NCBI RefSeq assembly: GCF_038449125.1
Contig: NZ_CP151800.1
Location: 1,026,406 to 1,090,405, forward strand
DNA length: 64,000 bases
Direction of reading: 5' to 3'
Source: Kosakonia sp. BYX6
Lineage (GTDB): Bacteria; Pseudomonadota; Gammaproteobacteria; Enterobacterales; Enterobacteriaceae
A program made the position numbers and the translations under genes. Below the pieces are notes generated by a model that was given only the letters and a program-made list of their open reading frames with translations, made no database searches and was not told the DNA's origin. Below are positions 18,608 through 27,614 of this stretch, piece by piece (the stretch's first letter is position 1; every line of letters begins with the position of its first letter).

Positions 18608-19900
18608 TCACACCATCATCCGGCGCATAAAATTGATATCGCGGGTCGTATCCAGCGCCAAAAGCTGGTCATACAACGCCTGGGCATCCGGTAACCGGGC
18701 GCAGCAGTCGAGGAATTTCGCCTGCCGCTCTTGTTCGCTAAACGGTTCTTCCCGCGCGCCTTTGGCACTCAGTCGCGCGTGGCGCAATATGCGGCCATCT
18801 TTCAACGTCAGCGTCAAAATATGCGGCAGGGCGGGGTTTTCCGCCTCCTGTTCGGCGGTCCACGCGCTCATGCTTATACGCGCCAGTTTCTGCGCATCCG
18901 CCTGGGTGGCAACGCCATCCGGGGTGAAATCCGCCACGCTGAGCGCGCCTTTTTCCAGCATCACCGCCGCGCAATATTGCATCGAAAAACGCGCCTGCAT
19001 CTCATCGACAGGCTGCGGATACGCCAGGTTACGCCAGTTGGCAATGCCAACCTGGCAATGCGCTTGTTCAACATCATCCGCGGCAAACGCATGCAGCGCC
19101 TGCAAATCGGCAATCGCATCGAGAATGCGGTGCGTCGAGCCACAGCAGGGGTGTTTTTTCGGCATCACGCCAATGCGCTCAATCACATGCTGCGCATCAT
19201 TAAGCCACGTCGGAAGGTTGACGCTGCCGGCATACAGCTCTGCGAAACCTTGCGGGCATTCAATAATGTCCAGCCTACCGTGCATGCCGGTGCGCGCGAG
19301 CGTTGCGGCTTCCACCGCGTTTCGCGCCGCCATTCCGGCGTGAAACGGTTTCAGCGGCGTGCCGAACTGGCCTTTCACGCCGCTTGCCATGCTGACCGCG
19401 ATGCTCAATGTGCGCGCAATGCCATCAGCCTCCAGCCCCATTAACGCGGCGACGCCTGCCGCGCTGCCGATGCAGCCAACGGTGGATGTGCCATGCCAGC
19501 CCGCGGTGTAGTGGCCGTAACCGATGGCTTCGCCAATAAATGCCTGCGCCTGCAACCCGACTAAATAGGCCTCGATCAGCGCCGCGCCGCTGCTTTCCTG
19601 CGCCAGCGCGACGGGTAACAACGCCGGTAACAGCACCGCTGACGCGTGGCTCATGCCGGGCGCGAAGTTGTCGTCATAATCAATCGCGTGCGCCGCGGTG
19701 GCATTGATAAGCGCCGCGTGCGACGGCGTAATGGCCGTTTCGCGCCAGGCGTCGTACACCGCGCGGGTGGAGAAATCGTCCCGCCCGGCGACCAGGCAAG
19801 CAAGGGTGTCGGTGATGGCTTCGCGGGCGAGTTCCCGTGCCCGTTCGCTAAATGGCTCCGGCGCCGCGCACCAGTTTGCCAGCGTTTCAATCAACGTCAT
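18608..19900 (-). CDS. MmgE/PrpD-family protein (2-methylcitrate dehydratase-like)
   Basis: 430-residue protein of the MmgE/PrpD superfamily, which includes 2-methylcitrate dehydratase, cis-aconitate decarboxylase and iminodisuccinate epimerase. Family marks: DTLACLVAG near residue 33, HAIDYDDNFAPGMSHASA near 70-85, GWHGTSTVGCIGSAAG near 140, GTPLKPFHAGMAARNAVEAA near 190 and MPKKHPCCGSTHR near 255. The start at 19900 overlaps the stop of the upstream hydrolase gene (ATGA), so the genes are co-translated. A longer open frame extends upstream but reads through the hydrolase gene. It is not next to prpBCE, so the true substrate is unlikely to be methylcitrate; probably a carboxylate released by this operon's hydrolases. 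Confidence 0.85.
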   Translation of the reverse strand: MTLIETLANWCAAPEPFSERARELAREAITDTLACLVAGRDDFSTRAVYDAWRETAITPSHAALINATAAHAIDYDDNFAPGMSHASAVLLPALLPVALAQESSGAALIEAYLVGLQAQAFIGEAIGYGHYTAGWHGTSTVGCIGSAAGVAALMGLEADGIARTLSIAVSMASGVKGQFGTPLKPFHAGMAARNAVEAATLARTGMHGRLDIIECPQGFAELYAGSVNLPTWLNDAQHVIERIGVMPKKHPCCGSTHRILDAIADLQALHAFAADDVEQAHCQVGIANWRNLAYPQPVDEMQARFSMQYCAAVMLEKGALSVADFTPDGVATQADAQKLARISMSAWTAEQEAENPALPHILTLTLKDGRILRHARLSAKGAREEPFSEQERQAKFLDCCARLPDAQALYDQLLALDTTRDINFMRRMMV

Positions 19901-20823
19901 GATGCCAACTCCTGCGCTTTTAGCGCACTGAAAAGGGAATGCAGTAACTGACCGATTTGATATCGATTCACTTCCTGGCCAGGTTGCCGGGTATCGACCC
20001 GGTGCACCACCACCAGTTGATGAGACGGCACCACCAGGCAAAAATGCCCGCCCGCGCCCTGCGCCGAGAAGCTGCCTTCCGACAAAATTGCCAGCGGCCA
20101 GGCCACGCTGTCGCGGGTCACCCACCACATAAAACCGTACGCCCCGCGTGCGCCCGCGTGTGAAATGGGCGCGGTACTTAAATCGACCCAATGCGCGGGA
20201 ATCACCTGTTTTCCCGCCCAGCAACCCTGCTGTAAAAAGAGTTGGCCGAAGCGCAGCAGGTCGCGACTTGAAAGCGAAAAAGGGTATGCCGGGTGCTGCG
20301 AATGGCTACCCGGTTCCAGCCAGCTATCTTCCTGCGGGCGGTAATCCTGCATGCCAATCGGTTCGGCGATGCGGGTCGCGAAAGCCTGATTGATCGCTTC
20401 CCCGGTAAGCTGGCGCCAGGCGGTGCCGAGCGCGTTGAAATCCCAGTTGCTGTAACACCAGTTTTCGCCCGGCGCGAAGCAATGGCGGGGCGGTTTAATG
20501 CGTTGCATCCACGGCGTTTCATAATTCGCCGGGTGATAAATGCCGGATCGCGCGGTCAGCAGGTCGTACAGCGTCGCCTGCTTTTCCACCGCGCTTAAGC
20601 CTTGCCGATCGTCGATTCCGAGTGCTTCCAGCGTCAGCGACAGGTCGAAACGCCCTTCGGCTTCGGCGCAACCAATCAGCGCGCTGAGGAAACTTTTGCG
20701 CATCGAATGGCAGGGGTAGCGCGTGGTTTCATCGCCATAGCGAAAGAGGATTTCATTGCCGCGCGCTACCAGCAAAACCGCGCTTTGTTGGCGCGCCAGT
20801 TGCTTTTCCAGATCGTCGAACAT
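19897..20823 (-). CDS. Serine hydrolase of the beta-lactamase/penicillin-binding fold
   Basis: 308-residue cytoplasmic protein (no signal peptide) of the class C beta-lactamase/esterase family. The nucleophile motif SxxK is CHSMRKSFL near residue 40, and the second element YSN is WCYSNWDFNALG near residue 123; GAYGFMWWV and the GAGGHFC segment near residue 270 fit the third. Such proteins hydrolyse esters, amides or D-amino-acid peptides. It follows the ABC ATPase gene by two bases and overlaps the MmgE/PrpD gene, so it belongs to the same operon and probably cleaves the imported compound inside the cell. Confidence 0.85.
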   Translation of the reverse strand: MFDDLEKQLARQQSAVLLVARGNEILFRYGDETTRYPCHSMRKSFLSALIGCAEAEGRFDLSLTLEALGIDDRQGLSAVEKQATLYDLLTARSGIYHPANYETPWMQRIKPPRHCFAPGENWCYSNWDFNALGTAWRQLTGEAINQAFATRIAEPIGMQDYRPQEDSWLEPGSHSQHPAYPFSLSSRDLLRFGQLFLQQGCWAGKQVIPAHWVDLSTAPISHAGARGAYGFMWWVTRDSVAWPLAILSEGSFSAQGAGGHFCLVVPSHQLVVVHRVDTRQPGQEVNRYQIGQLLHSLFSALKAQELAS

Positions 20824-20825
20824 GG

Positions 20826-21590
20826 TTATGCCTCGCTGGCTGCCAGAAATTCACGGGTGTAGTTTTCCCGCGCATCGCCGTGGCGCAGGCGTTCAGCGCT
20901 GACCTCTTCCAGCAGCTTGCCCTGGTACATCACACCGACGCGCTGGCACAAATGGGTGACTACCGCTAAATCGTGCGTCACCAGCAAATAGGTGAGGTTA
21001 CGCTGCGCGCGCATGCGGCTGAGTAAGTTGAGGATTTCCGCCTGCACCGACACATCCAGCGCGGAGGTGGGTTCATCCAGCAGCAGCACCGAGGGTTCGA
21101 GGATCAACGCTCTGGCAATCGCCACGCGCTGGCGCTGACCGCCGGAAAGTTGGTGCGGGTAGCGGTAGCGAAACGCATCCGACAACCCGACAGCATGCAG
21201 CACGTCGCTGATGCGCGCTTCGTGCTTGTCCATGCCGTGCAGGCGCAGTGGTTCGCGCAGGCTCGCCCACACCATTTTGCGCGGGTGCAGCGAGGCGTAA
21301 GGATCCTGAAACACCATCTGCACCTGGCGGTAAAAGGGCTTATCGCGGTGCGGCTGTTGCTCACGGTTATTGAATAAAATATGGCCGTGATAGTCATGGT
21401 TCAGCCCGGCCAGCGCGCGCAAGATGGTCGATTTTCCGCAGCCGGATTCACCAATCAAGCCGTAACTTTCGCCGCGCGCCAGCGTCAGGCTGACATCGTT
21501 GACCACCTGGCGGCGCTGGCTGCCCTGACCAAACGCGATGGCGAGCGACACCATTTCAATGGCGCGATCGGCGCCAGCAATCGGGTTCAT
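20826..21590 (-). CDS. Dipeptide/oligopeptide-type ABC transporter ATP-binding protein (DppF-like)
   Basis: 254-residue ATPase. Walker A is GESGCGKST, the Q-loop region contains MVFQDPYASLHP, the signature is LSGGQRQRVAIARAL and Walker B is VLLLDEPTSALD, followed by the switch histidine in LLVTHDLAVV. The C-terminal ENYTREFLAA segment is typical of Opp/Dpp ATPases. The start overlaps the end of the partner ATPase gene by four bases. It energises the importer together with the DppD-like subunit. Confidence 0.93.
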   Translation of the reverse strand: MNPIAGADRAIEMVSLAIAFGQGSQRRQVVNDVSLTLARGESYGLIGESGCGKSTILRALAGLNHDYHGHILFNNREQQPHRDKPFYRQVQMVFQDPYASLHPRKMVWASLREPLRLHGMDKHEARISDVLHAVGLSDAFRYRYPHQLSGGQRQRVAIARALILEPSVLLLDEPTSALDVSVQAEILNLLSRMRAQRNLTYLLVTHDLAVVTHLCQRVGVMYQGKLLEEVSAERLRHGDARENYTREFLAASEA

Positions 21591-22453
21591 AAGGCAACTC
21601 CATAACGATAGCAGGGGCCGTTGAGCCAGGCGGGATCGCGCGTAGGCACGCGCAGCGTTTCTACCGGTTCGCGCAGGCGCGGCTGGCTGGCGAGCAGCGC
21701 CTGGGTATAAGGGTGGCAGGCCTGGTCGAGTTCACTGGCGCGCAACTCTTCAACAATGCGCCCGGCGTACATCACCAGCACCCGGTCACAAAAGCGCGAC
21801 ACCAGGTTCAAATCGTGGGTGATAAACAGCAGCCCGGTTTGGCGGCGCTGCAACTGCTCATCAAGAATGCTCAGCACCTGGCGGCGCACGGTGACATCCA
21901 GCGCGGAAGTCGGTTCATCGGCGATGATCAAATCCGGTTCCGGGATCAGCATCATGGCGATCATCACGCGCTGGCCCATGCCACCGGAAATTTCATGCGG
22001 ATAAAGCCGCGCCACTTTCGCGACTTCGCGAATATGCACGGATTCCAGCATCTCCAGCGCCCGCGCGCGGGCTTCTTCTTTGCTCACCCGGCGATGCAAA
22101 CGCCAGGCTTCCGCCACTTGATCGCCAATGCGCATCAGCGGGTTCAGGGAAAAGCGCGGGTCTTGCAGAATCATTGAGATACGGTTGCCGCGAATGGCGC
22201 GCATTTGCCGCTCGCTGGCGTTCAGCAAATCGATCTCGCCAAAGTGCATTTTGGCGGCCTGTACGCGGGCGATTTTCGGCGTCAGTTTCAGCAACGCGCG
22301 GCAGGTTTGGGATTTGCCCGAACCGGACTCGCCGACAATCGCCACTTTTTCCCGCCCGACCTGAAAGCTCACATCGCGCACCGCGAGGTTATCTTCGTGC
22401 GCGCCTTTAAACAGAATGCTGAGGTTTTCCACCTCCAACAGCGGATTATTCAT
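21587..22453 (-). CDS. Dipeptide/oligopeptide-type ABC transporter ATP-binding protein (DppD-like)
   Basis: 288-residue ATPase, first of the pair. Walker A GESGSGKSQ, Q-loop ILQDPRFSLNPLMRIGDQV, signature ISGGMGQRVMIAMML, Walker B LIIADEPTSALD and switch LLFITHDLNLVSRFC are all present. The C terminus shows the Opp/Dpp extension CHPYTQALLASQPRL but its Fe-S-type cysteine cluster is reduced (a single Cys, NGPCYRYGVAL). It overlaps the upstream permease gene by eight bases. Confidence 0.93.
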   Translation of the reverse strand: MNNPLLEVENLSILFKGAHEDNLAVRDVSFQVGREKVAIVGESGSGKSQTCRALLKLTPKIARVQAAKMHFGEIDLLNASERQMRAIRGNRISMILQDPRFSLNPLMRIGDQVAEAWRLHRRVSKEEARARALEMLESVHIREVAKVARLYPHEISGGMGQRVMIAMMLIPEPDLIIADEPTSALDVTVRRQVLSILDEQLQRRQTGLLFITHDLNLVSRFCDRVLVMYAGRIVEELRASELDQACHPYTQALLASQPRLREPVETLRVPTRDPAWLNGPCYRYGVAL

Positions 22454-23378
22454 GGCGGAGATCCATTACGTCGCGCAGGCCATCACCCAGCAGGTTGAAG
22501 GCCAGGCTGGTGAACAAAATCGCTAAACCGGGAATGGCGGCAATCCAGCCATTGTTCAGCATAAATTCGCGCCCGGAGGCGAGCATCGCGCCCCATTCCG
22601 GGCTGGGCGCTTGCGCACCGAGGCCAAGAAACCCCAGCCCGGCGGCGGTAAGAATGATCGCCGCCATATTGAGCGTCACGCGCACCACCACCGACGGCAG
22701 GCACATTGGCATCACATGGCGCAAAATAATGTGCCACGCCGACGCGCCCTGTAAGCGCACGGCGGCGATGTAATCCATCTTGCGGATCGCCAGCGTTTCG
22801 GCGCGCGCCAGGCGGGCTATCGGCGGCCAGGCGGAGAGCGAAATGGCGATGATCGCGTTCTCGATCCCCGGCCCGAGCGCGGCGACAAACGCCAGCGCGA
22901 GAATCAGGCTCGGGAAGGCGAGGAAAATATCCACCAGCCGCATCAACACCGTATCCACGCGCCCGCCGAGGTAGCCCGCCGTAGCGCCAATCACTAAGCC
23001 GAGCGGGGTGATAATCAGCGCCGTCAGCCCAGTGATATAGAGCGTGATGCGTGCGCCATACAGCAGGCGGCTAAAGATATCGCGCCCCAGTTCATCGGTG
23101 CCGAGCCAGTGGTCGGCGCTCGGCGGTTGCAGGCGCGCCGCCAGGTTTTGCGCATAAATATCGTGGTTCGCCAGCCACGGCGCGAACAGCGCCGCCGCGA
23201 CAATCACCAACAACACCAGCAGGCCAAACAGCGCCGAATGGTTGGCGCGAAAGCGCCGCCACTGGATCCACGCCAGTTGCGCGCGCGCCTGCGTTGGCGT
23301 TTGCGGGGCGGGATCGCTCAGCCAGGCGCGCAGCCCCTGGCGGGGACGAATGCGCAAAGATTTCGCGGAATCGGTCAT
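22446..23378 (-). CDS. Dipeptide/oligopeptide-type ABC transporter permease (DppC-like)
   Basis: 310-residue inner-membrane permease. The N-terminal OppC_N segment FRANHSALFGLLVLLVIVAA, the periplasmic HWLGTDELGRDIFSRLLYGA motif typical of DppC/OppC, five further hydrophobic segments and the ATPase-contact loop YIAAVRLQGASAWHIILRHV are seen. The start overlaps the preceding permease stop by four bases. It pairs with the DppB-like permease to form the channel. Confidence 0.93.
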   Translation of the reverse strand: MTDSAKSLRIRPRQGLRAWLSDPAPQTPTQARAQLAWIQWRRFRANHSALFGLLVLLVIVAAALFAPWLANHDIYAQNLAARLQPPSADHWLGTDELGRDIFSRLLYGARITLYITGLTALIITPLGLVIGATAGYLGGRVDTVLMRLVDIFLAFPSLILALAFVAALGPGIENAIIAISLSAWPPIARLARAETLAIRKMDYIAAVRLQGASAWHIILRHVMPMCLPSVVVRVTLNMAAIILTAAGLGFLGLGAQAPSPEWGAMLASGREFMLNNGWIAAIPGLAILFTSLAFNLLGDGLRDVMDLRHE

Positions 23379-24445
23379 GAGTTCTCCTGTCGCGTGCGGG
23401 GATCGAAGATGCGATACAGCAGATCGCACAGCAGGTTGAGCGCCACAAAAATGCCGCCGATCAAAAGCGTGCAGCCGACCACCGCGTTCATATCCCCCGC
23501 CAATAAAGCGTTCGTTAAATAGCGGCCAAAGCCCGGCCAGGCGAACACGGTTTCCGTCAGCACCGCGCCTTCCAGCAGCCACGCCCAGGAGAGCGCAACC
23601 ACCGTTAGCACCGGCACGGCGATATTGCGAAAGGCATGCACCCAGACACAGCGCGCCCAGGACAAGCCTTTCACCCGCGCGGTGATGATGTACTCCTGCG
23701 AGAGTTGCTCAATCATAAAGCTACGGGTCATGCGGCTGATGTAAGCCAGCGCGCTCAAACCGAGGATCGACGCGGGCAAAATGATGTGACCAAAGACATT
23801 TTTGAACACCGCCCAGTTGCCGCTCATGGCGCTGTCTACCAGCCAGAAACCGGTCACCGGGTGCAGTTCGAACTCATAAATAAAGTCGATGCGCCCCGGC
23901 CCGCCAATCCAGCCAAGCGTGGCGTAAAACAGCAGCAGCCCCATTAAACCGAGCCAGAAATGCGGCGTGGAATAACTCAGCAGGCCGACAAAACGGATCA
24001 GGTGATCGAACCACGAGTTGCGATACATCGCCGCGAAGACCCCGGCAGGAATGCCGAGGCCTACGCCGATAATCGCCGCTACCGTCGCCAGCTCAAGGGT
24101 CGCCGGAAACACGCGGGCGATATCCTGCGCCACCGGCTGGCTGGTGGTGAGCGCGGTGCCGAAATCCAGATGCAGCAGTTGCCAGACATAATCGACAAAC
24201 TGTTTCCACAGCGGCTGATTAAGCCCGAGTTGCTGGTACATCTTCTCGTAAGCTTCCTGACTGGCGTTATCGCCAATCACCGCCACCACCGGGTCGATAG
24301 GCAGCAGCCGACCAATAAAGAAGGTCAGCGCCGCCAGCCCCAGCAGCGTACAACAGATGGAAATCACCCCCCGGCTGGCGCGTCTGAGCAGACGCCACAG
24401 CGGTGCGGGGGAGGTATCGGTCATGGGTGCCATCACCTGAGACAT
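23375..24445 (-). CDS. Dipeptide/oligopeptide-type ABC transporter permease (DppB-like)
   Basis: 356-residue inner-membrane permease. After a longer than usual cytoplasmic N terminus comes CCTLLGLAALTFFIGRLLPI, followed by GLNQPLWKQFVDYVWQLLHL (a DppB-type segment), LSYSTPHFWLGLMGLLLFYA and the ATPase-contact loop EYIITARVKGLSWARCVWVH. The start at 24445 is preceded by GGAGG at six bases; a TTG two codons upstream is less likely. It lies 12 bp downstream of the binding-protein gene. Confidence 0.93.
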   Translation of the reverse strand: MSQVMAPMTDTSPAPLWRLLRRASRGVISICCTLLGLAALTFFIGRLLPIDPVVAVIGDNASQEAYEKMYQQLGLNQPLWKQFVDYVWQLLHLDFGTALTTSQPVAQDIARVFPATLELATVAAIIGVGLGIPAGVFAAMYRNSWFDHLIRFVGLLSYSTPHFWLGLMGLLLFYATLGWIGGPGRIDFIYEFELHPVTGFWLVDSAMSGNWAVFKNVFGHIILPASILGLSALAYISRMTRSFMIEQLSQEYIITARVKGLSWARCVWVHAFRNIAVPVLTVVALSWAWLLEGAVLTETVFAWPGFGRYLTNALLAGDMNAVVGCTLLIGGIFVALNLLCDLLYRIFDPRTRQENS

Positions 24446-24457
24446 CAGCAACCTCCG

Positions 24458-26050
24458 TTACTTACTTGCGTCGCCGTACCAAACGCGAAAGCCGTTCCAC
24501 GTCCAGTTCTTCACGCCCGGGCTAATACCCGCGCTGTTGTACATCTGAAACATGATCGCCATCGGCCCTTTTTCCATGACCTCTTTTTGCAGTGCGGCAT
24601 ACATCTCGCTGCGTTTGGCGTCGTCCGGCTCCAGCAGCGCCGCGTCGACTTTCTGGTTCATCTGCGCGTCGTAATAAGCCGCTCGCCAGCTTGGGTATTG
24701 CGTGGCGCGCGCCTCTTTGCGGTTATCCGGGTTGTAGACCAGACGCGAGGCGTTGCCGTAGGCATCCGGCACCGAGGTTTGCCACGCCATCATCGCGCTC
24801 TGGAATTCACGCCCGCGCGCCCGGCTAAACAACTGGGCATTCGCCATGCGTTCCAGCGTCAGCTTCACGCCGATTTTCGCGGCGTTCTGCTGGATGCTTT
24901 GCGCAATCGGCGCGGAGTGCGGCAGGGTGCCGAAAATCACCGAGGCGCTGAAACCGTCCGGGTAACCGGCTTCGGTCAGCAACTGTTTGGCTTTCGCCAG
25001 ATCGAGTTTGAACGGTTGGCCCTCTTTCTCATCCAACGCGCCGAAGGCGCCAATCTGCACAAAACTGGCGCGCGGCACGCCGAGGTACGGCATCACGCTT
25101 TTTGCTAAGCCGTCGTAATCAATCAGGTAGCGCATGGCGAGGCGCACTTTTTCATTTTTGAAAATTGGATCTTCGTTGTTGAAGGTCCAGAAAAAGAGCT
25201 GCGGTTTAAGGACTTTATCGACCTTAACTTTGCCGCCTTCGTCGAGGGTTTTCAGGTCATCCGCTGACAAATCGCGGGCAATGTCGACATCGCCCTGGGT
25301 CAGCAGCAGCCGCTGAGTGCCGGTTTCCGCAACATGGCGGATCAGCACGCGTTTCAGCACCGGCGCTTTGCCCCAGTAATTGTTGTTGGCCTGCAACATG
25401 ACCCCTTCACCGGCGTTCCAGCGCACCATTTGGTATGGGCCAACGCAGGCGGTGTGGGTGGTCAGGTATTTGTGGCCGAAGTCGCCATCGACGGCCTCTT
25501 TTTCCACCACTTTACGGTCAATCAGCGACGAGACGTTATTGGCTGCTACCGCCTGTAATACCAGGTTGGTCGGGTAGGGCTTGTCCAGCTTGAGCACCAG
25601 CGTTTTGTCGTCCGGCGCGGTGATGCGGCTGTCGGCGTTCTCTTTGTTAAAACCGTATTCGGTGATCTGCGCGGCGTTGCCGTAACCGAGTTTCACGATG
25701 CGCTGCATCGACCAGGCCAGATCGCCGGCGCTGGCGGGCGTACCGTCCGGGAATTTCAGGTTATCTTGCAGATGAAAGGTGATGGTCATCCGGTCGTCCG
25801 ACACATCCCAGCTTTTCGCCATCAGCGGCGTCAGCTTCTTCTCATCTTTCACATCAAAATCGACCAGCGAATCACACACATTGGCGTAAATTTCACTGGT
25901 CACCACTTCGCCAATCTGCGCCGGATCCCAGGTGCTGATGGCGTCGATATTCCAGGCCATCACCAGAGAATCGGGCGGTGTGGCGGCGTTTGCCGCGAGG
26001 CTACAGACGCTGGTTAACGCCAGCGCGGCGGCAACAGGAGAAAATTTCAT
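24458..26050 (-). CDS. Periplasmic solute-binding protein, family 5 (peptide type)
   Basis: 530-residue extracytoplasmic binding protein. A signal peptide covers about the first 22 residues (ALTSVCSLAANA) without a lipobox at the cleavage point, so it should be free in the periplasm. Family 5 marks include the TFHLQDNLKFPDGTPASAGD stretch near residue 95, the NNNYWGKAPVLKRV segment and MRYLIDYDGLAKSV. Members bind peptides, opines, glutathione or other amides. The neighbouring amidohydrolase and hydrolase genes suggest an N-acylated or amide-linked ligand, which is inference. Confidence 0.92.
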   Translation of the reverse strand: MKFSPVAAALALTSVCSLAANAATPPDSLVMAWNIDAISTWDPAQIGEVVTSEIYANVCDSLVDFDVKDEKKLTPLMAKSWDVSDDRMTITFHLQDNLKFPDGTPASAGDLAWSMQRIVKLGYGNAAQITEYGFNKENADSRITAPDDKTLVLKLDKPYPTNLVLQAVAANNVSSLIDRKVVEKEAVDGDFGHKYLTTHTACVGPYQMVRWNAGEGVMLQANNNYWGKAPVLKRVLIRHVAETGTQRLLLTQGDVDIARDLSADDLKTLDEGGKVKVDKVLKPQLFFWTFNNEDPIFKNEKVRLAMRYLIDYDGLAKSVMPYLGVPRASFVQIGAFGALDEKEGQPFKLDLAKAKQLLTEAGYPDGFSASVIFGTLPHSAPIAQSIQQNAAKIGVKLTLERMANAQLFSRARGREFQSAMMAWQTSVPDAYGNASRLVYNPDNRKEARATQYPSWRAAYYDAQMNQKVDAALLEPDDAKRSEMYAALQKEVMEKGPMAIMFQMYNSAGISPGVKNWTWNGFRVWYGDASK

Positions 26051-26059
26051 GGCGCTTCC

Positions 26060-27487
26060 TTATAAAGTGTCCGGGCGGGGCTGGATCGGCGGTTTTACCT
26101 CTGCCGGAATCGGGCAGTGGTACGGTTTTTCGCTCACTTGCTCGAAGTGCGCTTTTTTCACCTGCGCCAGTAACACTTTGTCGGTGAGGACATCCACGGC
26201 GGTGGCGGCCATCACTTTCGCGACGTGGGCGAGGCCTTTATGCGCGGCGGGCATTTTGCCTTGCGCGGTTAACTGCCAGGAGTGACCCGGCGTACCAATC
26301 GCCATGGTCGGAATGTGTGCCTGCACGGTCGGCAACACCCAACTGACATCGCCGACATCGGTGGAGCCAATCATCACTTCGCCATGGGTATCAAGCGGGA
26401 TGATGTAGTCGCTGAGCGGTTTCGGTTTCGCTGGTTTGATACCGGTTTTGCGATAGCAACTGGCGATCTCTTCGTCAGAAAGTGTGCCCTGGATTTCGGC
26501 GGCGAAGGCCTGGTCGGCGTCGTCGAACGGCACCGGGCCGAGGCTTTGCAGGTTGCGCTGCATCGCTTCTTCCAGCGGGCGGTTACCTAACAGGTTGGAG
26601 ACCGCGCTCATGATGCTGATGTCGACTTTGGTATCGGTCATCAGCGCCGCGCCTTGCGCCACGCGTTTAACGCGCTCGTTGAGTTCGAACATGGCGTGGA
26701 CATCGCGAGCGCGAATGGCGTAACGTACCGCCGCTTTCGCCTGCACCACGTTCGGCGCGATACCGCCGGAATCGAGCATCGCGTAATGAATGCGGGAATC
26801 TTGCGGCACATGCTCACGCAAAAACTGCACGCCAACGTTCATCAGTTCTGCGGCGTCCAGCGCGCTGCGGCCTAAATGCGGCGAGGCGGCGGCATGGGAC
26901 GAGCGACCGGTGAAGAAGAAATCCATCCGCGTGTTGGCCAGCGACAGTGGTTTCGCCACTTCGTGATGGGCGCTCGGGTGCCAGGTGATCGCCACATCGA
27001 CACCAGCAAACGCCCCGGCGCGCGCCATAAAGGACTTCGCCGCACCGCCTTCTTCCGCCGGGCAACCGTAGTAACGCACGCGCCCCGGCGTACCCGTCTC
27101 TTCCAGCCAGGCTTTCAGCGCGGTTGCCGCCAGCATCGCGCCGGAACCGAGCAGATTGTGCCCGCAGCCGTGACCGTTGCCGTTACCCGGCAGCGGCGAG
27201 TAGTGCGCGACGCCGGAGGCCTGGCTCAGGCCGGGCAGGGCGTCATATTCGCCGAGAAACGCGATAATCGGCCCGCCTTCACCGGCTTCGCCCATCACTG
27301 CCGTGGGGATGTCCGCCACATTTTCCGTGACGCGAAAACCGTGCGTTTTTAGCATCGCGGTGTGTTCCGCCACCGAGCTGTATTCGGTGTAGCAGATTTC
27401 CGGCATGCCCCAGACTCTGTCGCTCAGATCGCAAAAATCCTGCTGGTGTTTCTCTACCCATTTCCAGACTAACGCTTTGTTTTCCAT
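26060..27487 (-). CDS. AbgB-like M20 amidohydrolase
   Basis: 475-residue metal-dependent amidohydrolase, closest in what I recall to AbgB, the p-aminobenzoyl-glutamate hydrolase subunit of E. coli. Shared stretches are LGEYDALPGLSQASG, NGHGCGHNLLGSGAM with the metal-binding His/Cys-type site near residue 100, GCPAEEGGAAKSFM with the catalytic Glu pair near 135, HLGRSALDAAELM, the STDVGDVSW motif and the end KPYHCPIPAEV. The partner AbgA is absent, so it may work alone on another N-acyl amino acid. Start MENKALVW chosen by homology; the frame is open further upstream. It is the first gene of the transporter operon, 9 bp before the binding-protein gene. Confidence 0.88.
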   Translation of the reverse strand: MENKALVWKWVEKHQQDFCDLSDRVWGMPEICYTEYSSVAEHTAMLKTHGFRVTENVADIPTAVMGEAGEGGPIIAFLGEYDALPGLSQASGVAHYSPLPGNGNGHGCGHNLLGSGAMLAATALKAWLEETGTPGRVRYYGCPAEEGGAAKSFMARAGAFAGVDVAITWHPSAHHEVAKPLSLANTRMDFFFTGRSSHAAASPHLGRSALDAAELMNVGVQFLREHVPQDSRIHYAMLDSGGIAPNVVQAKAAVRYAIRARDVHAMFELNERVKRVAQGAALMTDTKVDISIMSAVSNLLGNRPLEEAMQRNLQSLGPVPFDDADQAFAAEIQGTLSDEEIASCYRKTGIKPAKPKPLSDYIIPLDTHGEVMIGSTDVGDVSWVLPTVQAHIPTMAIGTPGHSWQLTAQGKMPAAHKGLAHVAKVMAATAVDVLTDKVLLAQVKKAHFEQVSEKPYHCPIPAEVKPPIQPRPDTL

Positions 27488-27614
27488 GGTGCTCCCCAGT
27501 TTGGTTGGTCGGGATGACGTAACATCGCTGTGCCACCACAATGAGGTAAAAAGTTTCCAAAAGGCCAATGAGCAATTCACACCGGCTATTCCGTTTTTGC
27601 ATAGTCTGCCGCCA

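Noticed and set aside
18522-19343. Plus-strand frame opposite the MmgE/PrpD gene
   Set aside because: It begins inside the REP repeats and is composed of Ser/Arg/Ala-rich shadow sequence.
19901-20224. N-terminal extension of the MmgE/PrpD frame
   Set aside because: The extension runs through the serine hydrolase gene and has no family similarity; the ATGA overlap start at 19900 fits.
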